From positions 16,398,049-16,462,048 of the forward strand of contig NC_080422.1 in the NCBI RefSeq assembly GCF_029873635.1: DNA of 64,000 nucleotides. Reading direction: 5' to 3'. The translations under genes and the position numbers were made by a program. Below are positions 35,701 through 47,700 of this stretch, piece by piece (positions within the stretch are counted from its first letter, which is position 1; each line of letters begins with the position of its first letter). The notes beneath the pieces were generated by a model. It was not told the origin of the DNA. It was given only the letters and a program-made list of their open reading frames with translations, and searched no databases. This DNA comes from Malania oleifera. Lineage: Eukaryota > Streptophyta > Magnoliopsida > Santalales > Ximeniaceae.

Positions 35701-38700
35701 ACTATGTTAGTTGTCATGTACTTGACAGTCAACATATATTATAAATAGAGGGAAAGACCTATCATTATGATCAAGTCTTCTAATTTCCCCAATACTCCAG
35801 CATGGTATTAGAGCAAGATCCAACCTAAATCATAAGTGCACAGCCACTGCCAAACAAACCCTAAATACCATAATCCTGTGCAAACTTGCCACTATAGGAG
35901 GATCATCGGCGCCACTAGAGATTAGAAACAAGTCCAGTTTGCCCTTTCAGAAACTCAAGAACACTTTGTAAAACCAACCTCATTTATAGCCACAAAACCT
36001 ATCAATAAGGCTATGAAATTTCATTGTCGGCATCACGAGTTGAGCTTGTTTAGGGCATTATGCTTGCTTGTGAGCACTTGTCTCGTGTGTTTAGGATGGG
36101 TTTCCATCATGTAAATACTAGTGTAGGGTTATTTTTTAGAGATACTTTTTTCCCTAGGCTAAAAAGAGGAATATGACTCCTTGGCATGGTTTTAAATCGC
36201 GGTAGCGGGTAGCGTAACGTAACGGTAACAGGTGTAACGGGAAGCAGGAGTAGCGGGTGTTACATAACGGGAAGCGGGTGTAACGGCCGTGAATTTTTTT
36301 GAAGCACGCACAACCTTGTGCATATTAGCGTACTTGCATGTTTTAAGCTTTTGGCCATTCTTAGAAAGGGTTTTAGTGTATTTTGGACCCTTTAGTTCGA
36401 GTAACTAAGTTATTTGGTAAAGGCAACAAGTTTACATTTGTTTTAAACCATCATTGATAGAAAATTACGTGTGTGTGCGTATTTATACTTCTCATTGTTC
36501 TTATCTGTGATAAATTCTTATGTGTGCTAAATGAATTAATAAAATAAAATACATTATACACTCCATTAATCTATTAGACACATAAGACATGCGAATAATA
36601 TAAATATTAAATAGTTAGAAAAGAAAAAAGGTTGAAGTTGAAAAATAAAGAACATAAATATCACATTACTAATATTATTAAAAAAGAAAATTCCTAACAA
36701 GTTAGTATTTTGAAATTGTTAATTAATGCATCTATTGTGAGTATTTAAAGAAAAAGTAAATTTTGTATCATTGTCATCCTCATTATAATTTTTTCCCCCT
36801 CTTGCCACTTGGTTTATTGAGAATGATATATGAAAGAGAGAGAAAAAGTGAGAAGAAAAAGTAAAAAATAAAATATTTTTTTGGTGTAACAGTCCTGTAG
36901 CGGTTACGTAACGGACGTAGCGGCCTTTACGTAACGGTCGCGGTCCGTAACGGCCGCTACGGCCGTGATTTTTCTTCCCACCGATTTCGCGGTGTGTAAC
37001 GGTATCGGTAACCCAAAAAACCTTTACGTAACGGCGTTACGTAACGGTCGCGGCCTTTATTTAAAACCATGCTTAGGGGTACTATCATGTGGAGCCGAAG
37101 ACACCTTGATGAGGGTGTCAGAGATAATACAAGATGTCATAGTCCTTGGTCATATTGATGTTTCCTAGTGCCAGAGTGAGAATAGCATAGAAAGCTCTTT
37201 AGAGGAGGGTGAGTGTTCATCAACTTGTAAAACTCACTAGCTATTGTAAACGTATTTAGCCTACTTGTCTCTCTTGCTAGAGACAAATTGTGTATCATTA
37301 CGTTGATTAATGAATTATGTTGCTTCAATGTTTACTACTTGTGTATCATTGTTTTCATAAGTTGCTTAATGCTTCCGTTTCATTTCTTTGAATGACAATA
37401 GAAGTGTATTGTTGGCATATTGTGGTAAACGCCTAGGCTAGCTAGTTAAACAAGAGTACTTTAGCTAGTGCCGCACGGTCCTTCACAAGGGTGTGAAATA
37501 TTTGGCCCATGAACCTTGGTATCAAAGCCTGGTTAATTGCTACGTGAATTCAATTGCCTTCATTGTGGGATTGGTAAAGCTTTGGTAAGCAACCATGCCG
37601 ACAAATAGTCAGAGAATTGATGAGCTAAAAGCACAAGCTAAGACGGCAGCCAACTATGTGGCCGTAGAGATGGCCCAATAGACAGAACGTGTTGATGAAT
37701 TGGAGGGATCTGAAAGGCATCAACAAAGTTCGATGATGGAAATGTCAAAGGGCTTTCACCACACTATAGAGACCTTGCAAGCTTAGATAGCTTATCTGAT
37801 TGCAAAGATGAATGTGATGGTTCTTGCTATGGAAAACTCTTAACACTCCGGACTTTAGCAAGACCAAGGTACCAAAACCCAAGACATATGGGGGTGTCTG
37901 TGATGCCAAGGAGTCGAAGAACTTCTTGTTTGATATGGACTAATACTTTTGTGCTTTGAGGACAAACTCAGAATAGGTGAAAGTGGATACTACGGCTATG
38001 TACTTGGTTGGTGACACTAAACTATGGAGGTGTACCAAGTACAATGAAATTGAAAATGGACGTTGTGTAGTTGATTGTTGGGCAAACTTGAAGAGAGAGC
38101 TTAAGGCCCAATTCTTTCTTGAGAACATTGAGTACAATGTTAGAAGAAAGCTGAGAGACTCAAGCATACTAGGTCAATCAGAGAATACATGAAACAATTT
38201 TCTGCTTTGATGTTGGATATACGGGACATGTTGGAAAATGACAAATTGTTCTATTTTCCCGAGGGTTTGAAACCGTAGGCAAGGAAAAAACTTCATAGGC
38301 AAAGAGTTTAAGACTTGTTTACTACACAAGCTGCCGCAAAATGCTTGACTAACTACATTGTTGATAATTCCTCTTTGGCCAAAAAGAGTGGCTTGGATGG
38401 AAACAATGGAAAGTCTTTCAAGAAGGGCAAACCCAACAGTGGGAGAGCTAACAGGTAGGCATCATCTTCAAAAGAAGCTTCATCGTCTCGAGGGTCCAAC
38501 AGACCCAAAGGGTAAGATTTCATGCTACTTATGTTGAGGCCCTCACAGAGTTTCTGAATGCCCTCACAAGTCATCACTTAATGCCTCCCAAGCTTCTACC
38601 ACGAAGGGGGCATTAGAGAATGATGAGTAAGAGGAGGATACCCAAGGATGGGTGCAATGCAGCTAGTGAACGCATTGGAGAAGCGGGAGTAAGCCCCAAA

Positions 38701-41700
38701 AGTTACACAAGCAAAAGGGTTTATGTTTGTTAACTTGAGGATCGATGGGAAGAGACTCGTGCTATGGTGGATACCGAGGCTACCCAAAATTTTGTTTCCC
38801 AGATAGAAGCAGGGAGACTCAACTTATCCTTGGAGAAGGATTCAGGATGCACGAAAGCGGTGAATTCTATAGCTCAGCCTACTCTAGAAGTAGTCGAGCA
38901 AGTCACTGCGAAGCTTGGGTAGTGGGAAAGGCATGCGAATTTCACAACGGTGACGTTAGATGACTTTCAAGTCATTTTGGGAATGGAATTCTTAAGGGAG
39001 ACTAAGGCAATGTCGATACCTTTTGCTAGTTCCCTATGTCCGATGGGATATCGCCCTTACATAGTGCAAGTCGTTGCGAAGAAGGGAGATGATGAGAAGT
39101 TCTTTTCAGTCATACAACTCAAGAAAGGATTGAGAAGGGGTCAACAAATGTATCTCACCATGGTGATGGTAGAGGAAGTAGGCCAATAGCTAGTGCTATG
39201 ACCATCCAAGTTGTGTTGGATGAGTACAAGGAAGTGATATCGGATAAGCTTCCTCACAACTTAACTCCACGATAGGGTGTGGAGCATGAGATCGAGTTGT
39301 ACCCAGGAGTGAAGCCACCTGCTAAAGGGTCACAATGGATGGCACCTCCACAGCTAACAGAGCTGAGAAAACAAATTAATTTGTTGGAAGCGAGATATAT
39401 TCGTCATTCCAAAACACCGTTCAGAGGACCAGTATTGTTTTAGAGGAAACATGATGGAAGCATGCGGATGTAGGTACACTATCGCGCACTCAACAAGGAG
39501 ACAATGCGCAACAAGTATCCTATTCTGTTGATTACCAATTTGTTCGATTAACTGAGTTATGTCAAGTACTTCACTAAACTTGACTTGAGGCCAGGCTACA
39601 ATCAAGTGAGAATAGCTTATGGGGATGAGTCAAAGACAACTTGTGTGGTGCAGTATGGGGCATATGAATTCTTGGTAATGCCATTTGGGTTAACGAATGC
39701 ACCTGCGACATTCTGTACCTTGAACCAGGTATTTTGTGAGCACCTCGACAAGTTTGTCGTGGTATACCTGGATGATATTGTTATCCACAGTTCCACTCTG
39801 AAGGAACATAAAGAGCATCTACGGAAGGTGTTCGACAAGCTGAAAAAGAACAGTTTGTACGTGAAGAAAGAGAAGTGCTCTTTCGCTCAACAGAGCATCA
39901 AATTCCTTGGTCACGTGATTAAGCAAAGTCACATCAGGCTGGATAAGGAGAAGGTGGACTGGTTCAAGAATGGAAGATCCCAACAACAACGAAGGAGATG
40001 CATTCCTTTCTTGGTCTTGCCAAACTACCCCTTTGATGGAAATACTAAATAATGGTCAGCGGTGGAACTAGATAGAGAAGTTTTAGGGAGCCTTTGATGA
40101 CTTGAACGATTCCAAGATGAGAGATCCAATACTTGCTCTTCCGAACATCATAAAACCCTTTCGAGGAGATGCATTGGACTACGCCATTGGAGGAATCTTG
40201 TTACGGGAGGGCCATCCTATTGCATACAAGAGTCGTAAGCTTAGCGAAGCGAAATGGAAGTACACAGCTCAGGAGAAGGAAATGCTAGCAGTGACACATT
40301 GTCTTCATGTGTGACAACATTACATACTTGGGTCAAGCTTTGTGGTGAACACAGATAACTCAGATGTTAGTCATTTCTTCACACAGCCAAAGTTAACACC
40401 AAAGCAAGGTCAATGGCAAGAATTATTGGTAGAATTTGATTTCTCATTTGAGCACAAGGCGGGGTGAATGAACCAAGTTGTTGATGCATTGAGTAGGAAG
40501 GTCAAGCTGGCGGCCTTACAAATGGTAACCCAGTTGACATTGAGTACCATTACCACGATGATGCGGGAGCGCATCAAGGAGAATTTAGCAAAAGATCCAA
40601 TTGCGCAAAACCTCATAAAACTAACAGAATAGGGGAAAGCACGTTATTTCTGGATGGAAAACGAAATGCTGATGACCCATGGTAGCCGGCTTCCGGCTCT
40701 TTGTACCACTAGTTGGAGATATGAGGAAGACATTGCTGAGATACCATGTGGATCGGACATCCAAGATGGCAGCGCACTTTGGCATTACTGAAGCAGAGGT
40801 ACTAATAGCCACACATGCATGATGATGTGGTTGATTATAACCAAACTTGTGTAACCTGCCAACAAGACAAGGTGGAGTGTAAGAAGATTGCAAGGTTGTT
40901 GGAGCCCCTATCAGTACATTAAGACCATGGGAAAGTATCTCACAGGACTTCATCACTAATCTGCCCAGAGTGGGAGATGCAAGGTCTATACTTATGATTA
41001 TAGACAGGTTTTAGAAGTGCAAGAAGTACTGTTCAGCAAAGGAGATAGCACAATTGTTCTTCAAGCATATCGTGAAGTATTGGAGTGTTCCCCAATATAG
41101 CATCAGTGACCGAGACTCAAGATTCACTTGTAACTTCTGGAGATAACTTTTCAAAGTCCTCAGTTCACAGCTTGATATTTCTTCGAGCTACCATCCGCAG
41201 ACAAACAGACAAACGAAGAGATTCAATGGGCTACTACAAGAGTACTTGCGCCATTTCGTCAACGCCAACCAGAAGAATTGGGTGCAGCTACTTGACGTGG
41301 CTAACTTCTATTTCAACGCCTAAAAGAGCTCAACAAGAGTCCTTTTGAGTTTGTTACAAACCAACAGTCGTTACCTCACACAGTGAACAAGCTGTACAAA
41401 GGAAAGAGTCCCAGAGCATACATCTTCATCAAATAATGGAGACAGAATGCAGAGATCGCCCAAGCCTACCTGGAGAAAGCTTCTAAGCGAATGAACAAGT
41501 GGACAGATCAAGGGAGGAGACCACAGCACTTCAAAATGGGTGATTTGGTGCTTGTTAAGCTCAATCTTGAACAGATCAGGTCACTAAGAGGACAAGATAG
41601 GAGACTACTTCGTAAATATGAAGGATCAGTCCCCATCTTGGCCAAAATCAGGAAGGCCTCTTACAGAATTTACCTTCCAGCTTGGATGAAAGTGCATCTC

Positions 41701-44700
41701 ATGTTTCACGTCAACAACCTCAAGCCATTCAACGCCGTCATCAAAGATCCAAGTAGAAGTCAGTCAACCAGAGCATAAGTGAAGATAGTGCAACCCGACA
41801 AACGAGAAGTTGAAGACATCCTTTCAGACATAGAGTTCACATCCTCAAGGAAGAAGCGGCAAGAGTTCTTAGTGAAGTGGAAAGGCCTTGGTGATGAAGA
41901 AATCAGTTGGGTTTTTGCAAAAGATATGCAACCATTTGTGGACAAAGTTGAAGTGTACCTAGCATCAAATTCTATGAGGACATCGACCGCATAAGTTGAG
42001 GAGCATCACGAGCCAATCTTGCTCAGGGCATTATGTTTCACTGTGACCACTTGTCTCGTGCGTTTGGGATGGGTTTCCACCATGTAAATACTAGTGTAGG
42101 GTTATTTTTTAGAGATAGTTTTTTCCTAAGCTAAAAAGGGGAGTATGACTCCTCGGTCATATTGATGTTTCCTAGTACCAGAGTGAGAATAGCATAGAAA
42201 GCTCTTTAGGGGAGGGTGAGTGTGCATCAACTTGTAAAGCTTACTAGCTATTGTAAACGTATTTAGCCTACTTGCCTCCCTCGCTAGACACACATTGTTA
42301 ACAGAGGTGTTGATTAATGAAATACATTGCTTTAATGTTTATTGCTTGCGCATCATTGACTCATTGCTTTCATAAGTTGCTTACTGTTTCCGCTTATACT
42401 TCTTGGAATGATTATGAAAGTGTTATGTTGGTGAATTGTGGTAAACGCTAGGCTGGCTAGTTAAACAAGAGTGCCTTAGCAAGCACCGCACGGTCCTTCA
42501 CAAAGGTGTGAAATATTTGGCCTGTGACACCGAAGGAGCCCCCATGCACCCCAAGCGCGAGTCGATAGTTAGCACCTTTTGACCTCATGCAATGGAGCAT
42601 GAGAGCTTGTTAGATTTCTTCCTAAATGCCTTAAATACTTCCATACTCCATAACATCAAGTTGATGGTCATGCCTTTAGCTTAAAGATCCAAAATTTTTC
42701 GATTCTTCACTCGTGGCACTTCGTTAATGGTTATTCCATTAGGGTTCTGTATTAGTTTTTTGGGGTTGTGGCAATGCTATGCTTGTTTGTTTATGCCTTG
42801 TTCATGGTCACTTCAACTGTTCTCCTTGATTGTGATTGTCCCAATTATTCAATTTGATAATCTTGTTCCTTTTTGGTCTCATTTGTTAGTGTTGGAATGG
42901 AGTCCATAGATCCCAAAAGTATGTTTCTTTCGTCATTGTCGTAGATAACAATAGAGAAGTTGGATGGAAATAATTATGTACAGTGGTTTGTGGAACTCAA
43001 TGGAATCCCAAATTGCAAATATGTGCATGCAATTGGATTTATGCAAGTAAATTTGGGATTATGTCAAGTTCTTATATTCCACTAACATTGCACATATGTA
43101 CGATCCATCCCCGAGTATTTTCAATTTAAAACAAGAAGACGAGTGTCATAGAGTACTTTGCAAATATGATCGCATCCATAAGGAACTTCACATCGTGCAA
43201 ACCATAACCACCAATGTCTGTGAGATGCAGAAGGGAACATATGACAATTCTCCAAGTCCTAGCAGGTTTGAAACCCAAGTTTGAGACAATATGGTCCTAT
43301 ATCCTTGGAAGTGCAAGTTGCATTGCGTCCTTTGTGCTTCCTCCAATTCACATTTCTCATCTTACTTCTAGTGTTCGAATCTCTAGCTTTAAGAAGACTA
43401 CTCTAGGGGTAGTTCAATAGGTTGAGGTGGAAGGCATGGACATGATAGAAACCCCCTTGCAAGTGCACTCATTGTGGACGCAAACGACTCAACTGGGGAG
43501 CAATCTATTGTATCTATGTCAAAGAAAGAGTATTCAAAGTTCTAGCAATATCAAGTATCCAACAAGTTTCTCTTCCCGTTGCATCTCTTGTCGTAACTCT
43601 ACAGCTTGTTGTCCAACATCCTCGCATTAGTCCTTGGAATTATAGATTCAGCCACAAACTCATCATATGACAAGTACAACTAAATTCTTTTCCACCATCG
43701 AGTATTTTGAAAGTGTTACCCACAAGTTTCCCTTCAATCTTATGTTAGTTAGCAAGATTACAAAATCCATGAATTGTTTGGTAACATTCTTTCCTCATTT
43801 AGTTGTCATTTTGGATTTGAAGACAAGGAAGATTAGTGGAACCTTGGGGTCTTTACCACTTTGACTCCCTATCTCCCTCTATTGTTTGCACTATTGCTCA
43901 TATACCACTCCAAATCCATTGTCGCCTTGGGTTCCTTCATTAGACAAGCTAACAATTTCTAAAAAAATAGCTCCTACTTTGAGTTCTTTATCTTGAGTGT
44001 GAGCCTTGTTCGGAAAGAGTCATCGTGTTCCATTTGTTTCCTAAGTCAATAAACAAGCAATAAGTTCTCTTATGGTTGGGCCCCTAGTCAGGCTATGACA
44101 AAGTTGGGCGTCCAATATTTTGTAACTTCTGTTAAAGGTCATTCAAGGATGACTTGGCATTATTTAATAAAGAATCATTCTAAGTTGTTTCATATTTTTG
44201 TGTCTTTTGTTCTAAAAGTTGAACTACCTCACAATTACTTAACCAAATATATCTTTCACTACAAGTGTTGTGAGCCAATCAAGAACAAGTCACTCAAATG
44301 CAATAATTCGCATCTTCTTAAGATACCTCAAAGGTGCACATAATTCACTAAATCTTTGAGGGATGCTCATGATAAGTTTGTTTGTAACAAGCCAGAAGGT
44401 ATGATATCTATGTTCCGGCTTGAAGAGGAGTGTTACTCGTTATTTTGGTCATTTATAGCATGAGTATTGCTGTTAGTTAGCATTAGCAAGGGTACTACAG
44501 CCATTTTTATGTACTTGACATATATCATAGAGGGAGAGAGTCGAGAGACCTATAGGTGTGATTAGGTCTTCTAATTTACCCAATACTCCACATATTACTA
44601 GATTCTTGTGCGTGCATGGCATAAGCATTCGCATGAAGATACTGTAGTGCTCCAATGATGCTTCCTGTAGGTGACTCCTTTGTGACCCTTCAAATTCCTT

Positions 44701-47700
44701 TGAAAATCATTGATGCCTTTACACACATGCAGTAATTTATCTTCTTTCCTTATTTGTTTTCAGTAATTCATTTTCTTTTAAGATATAATTAACAGCAAGC
44801 AAAACACTCAGTTGCCATTGTCGTTTAAAGCAGCAAAGAACCACTCAGGAACACAGCCCAAAGTTGCCTCCGGCTTTCATTGTATTAATTATCATTATAA
44901 TCATTTTTCCATCAATTTTTCATCAACTAAGGAAATATATATAGATTCCAAAGTTATTTTGAGAATAGAATGCACTCAAAATAGGTTTATAATATTTTTA
45001 TATATTTTTATTTAATTTAAAAATAAAATAAAAAACCCTTAACCAGTGGCAGCCACCGTGGAGGCAGGCATCTGCAATTGCAACGAACAATATCCAATCA
45101 ATTTTCTTTATTAAAATAAAAGGGAAAAAAGAAAAATTTACTAAAGAGAAATCGTAGGATGAGAAATCCTCCAAAACAAATCAGAAAAACTCAAAAAAGA
45201 GACACATTGCCAAAGAACTGAGAGGAATGTAACAAACTAGGAAGCAAGGAGAACTCCTTCACCCCATCATTAAGATTATCATGAAAAACAAAGTCCCCAT
45301 AAAAGCATTACCATCAATGATTAGAATGAAGATATAGGTGCTCCAGGACACAAAGATGGAAAAATAAGAGAAGGGAAAGAAACATTATGTGAACAAAAAA
45401 ATAAAATGATGGTGCACGGTGCAAATTGTTGCACAAGTACCTGCCAGGCTTTGTCTCTGAGGAAATTTCTTTTTTTTACGTCCTCTGCTTGGGGGTTTGT
45501 TCGCTGTACTTTGCTTAACCAAAGCTTCTACAGAAGGTTCCTGAAATTCCTGTAATGGCACACCATCAGAAAACACAAAGTCAATTGATGGACTTATAAA
45601 GTCAGATGGATCCCAGAGACAGAATAACAGTAAGAAAATTTTATTCTTAAAATGACAAATTCACTACCAATATATTCCCATGACTGTTTACAATTTTTCT
45701 ATCACACGCTAAAAACAGTTTTTTCACCATAAATACCCTATGCATCTGATAAACTAGTACTGCTTTATTTTTCATACAGCAGACCAGATACTTAGGAGCA
45801 TATCGCTTGAGTCAAATGCAACAAAAAATCTTCCACTCATGGAATGTATGAGATTTTGTAGGGTCATTTAGTCTCGATTCAGCCAAAAGATGAAACAGAA
45901 AAACCCCTTCTACATTGCAAAAACTCCTTCGAGTATGGCTAGATTTATATAATCTGGCAATAAAGCAAAATAATAAAACTGGCCAAAGAAAAGCCAAAAT
46001 TATTGCATCAAAAACAAGCATAGGAATGATACTGTATTTCAAACCATGCCCTTCACCAGAAAAAAAAGGTACTTGAACATCTCCATATGTCAGTCCCTAA
46101 TTGCAAACGAATAATCACCACAATATAAGTGTGAACCATTTTTTATCAGTGGTGTAAATCATTATTACAAGGTTTCATAAAATACTAAGCACATGAATAA
46201 TACTTTATCTCAAACTGTACCTTCAAAAAAAATAATGTACAGGTTACTTCAAACATCTCCACAAATCAGTCCCAAACTACCACAAATAAACAAATACAAG
46301 TGTAATGCATTACATTATTCAAGGTTTTAAAAAAATTACAAAAAATATTCAAGTATAAACATAAAATACGCTACAAGACAAATTAATTTTTGAATCAAAG
46401 CATATACAAGGCCCCCCTAAAGAAAAAAAAATGCATATATTTGACCAAAATCCCATACCATATATAAATAAAAGAATTTAAATATAATTTGGAAAGGATA
46501 TCCCTAACCTTGATCTGCTGCTCGGGACCACTGCCTGAGATTTCTGCTGGTGCATCCGTTGCATCAGGTTCAGATGCAGCAGGGCTTGATTGATCTATCA
46601 AAGAATATAAAAATGTGCATAAAACAGCTTAACTTGAAATCACTTTCAATCATAATTTTGAAATCAAACCGATCAATTCAATTTGATTCCCTAGCAAAAC
46701 AAGAAGAACATTATGTATGAATCAGAAATTCACAATGAACAGCAGGATTTACAGCAAATCGCGTGAATAAAATTGAATTAATCGAATCAATAGATTCAGA
46801 AATCAGAAGTTGTCAAAGTTAATTAGACAAAAATTTAAAATTGACCAGTTCTTCATTTTCTTCCCTTTAAAAAATCTTCTTTTATAAATCCCTTCAAAAA
46901 CACTTTATAAGCCTCTCTAATATTGTTTTCTGTTGAGAAAAATAGGGCAAACCTAGTGACATTTTGCTAGCATTTCAGTTTTTTTACAATTGGAAGGTTT
47001 CCTTTCCACCACTATTTCTATTCTTCCAAGTTTTCTATGGAAAGTGTCAGTAAAACTATTTGATTATAGTTAGATTTTAAATGTAGATTTTCCAGCTATA
47101 GAGAATCCTAATTGTGAGCTTTTTATAATCCTAAAGATTGTTTTGTTTTGAAGTAGGTCAAACCAGCTGGCTTTTCACTTGCCTAATTGCAAGTTCCCTT
47201 TCTATCACCATTTCTATTCTTCTACCTTATCCATGGATAAGAGTACTAAAAAGCATAAAATCTTCAATTTATTTTTTTTATTTTTTTTAAAAGCAAAAGT
47301 AGTTGGTTGTTTTTGGATTTGACTGAACTCTGAAGCTTTTCCAGCTTTAAGCACTCCTAAAGGTGAGCTTTTTTATAAATTCTTCTTACATTCCACCACA
47401 TGTGTGTGTCTTGATTGTTAAAATCTTTACAATTTATGACAGTATTATTATATTATCTATTTGTCTATACATTACAGATGTGCCTTATATCATATTATTA
47501 TTATATTCTTACCTGCACATGCACACGCGCACTTGTGCACATTCACGCACACACACATATATATGTAATGCTCCAGTGATGCTTCCTGTAGGTGACTCCA
47601 TTGTGATGCCTTCAAATTCCTTCAAAAATCACTCACAACTTGACACATGGAATAATTTCAGTGGAAATTTTTTTTATTTTCAGTATTTCATTTTCTTTTG

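Larger units (their letters stand above)
36032..42529 (+). mobile_element. Ty3/gypsy chromovirus (Galadriel-like), nested and decayed
   Basis: LTRs of about 0.52 kb lie at 36032-37513 (interrupted by a 958-bp insert) and 42005-42529. They share ATCACGAG at the start, GTAAATACTAGTGTAGGG, and GCCGCACGGTCCTTCACA or CACCGCACGGTCCTTCACA near the end. TTGGTATCAAAGCCTGG (37516-37532) is the primer site. Gag, protease, reverse transcriptase, RNase H, integrase and a C-terminal chromodomain follow in Ty3 order with many stops. The phrases [18 protein letters not shown] and [16 protein letters not shown] point to the Galadriel clade. It runs antisense to CENP-C. Confidence 0.85.
35643..44590 (+). mobile_element. 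Ty1/copia element in CENP-C intron 9, split by a chromovirus
   Basis: Short LTRs lie at about 35643-35809 and 44431-44590. Both contain AAGGGTACTA, ATGTACTTGACA and TCTTCTAATTT-CCCAATACTCCA. The left LTR is followed by GCATGGTATTAGAGC (primer site), and the right one is preceded by TTGAAGAGGAG (polypurine tract). The left LTR has TATAAATAG at about 35739. Between them, 35810-36031 and 42530-44430 are copia internal sequence, and 36032-42529 is the inserted Ty3 chromovirus. It lies antisense to CENP-C. Confidence 0.75.
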
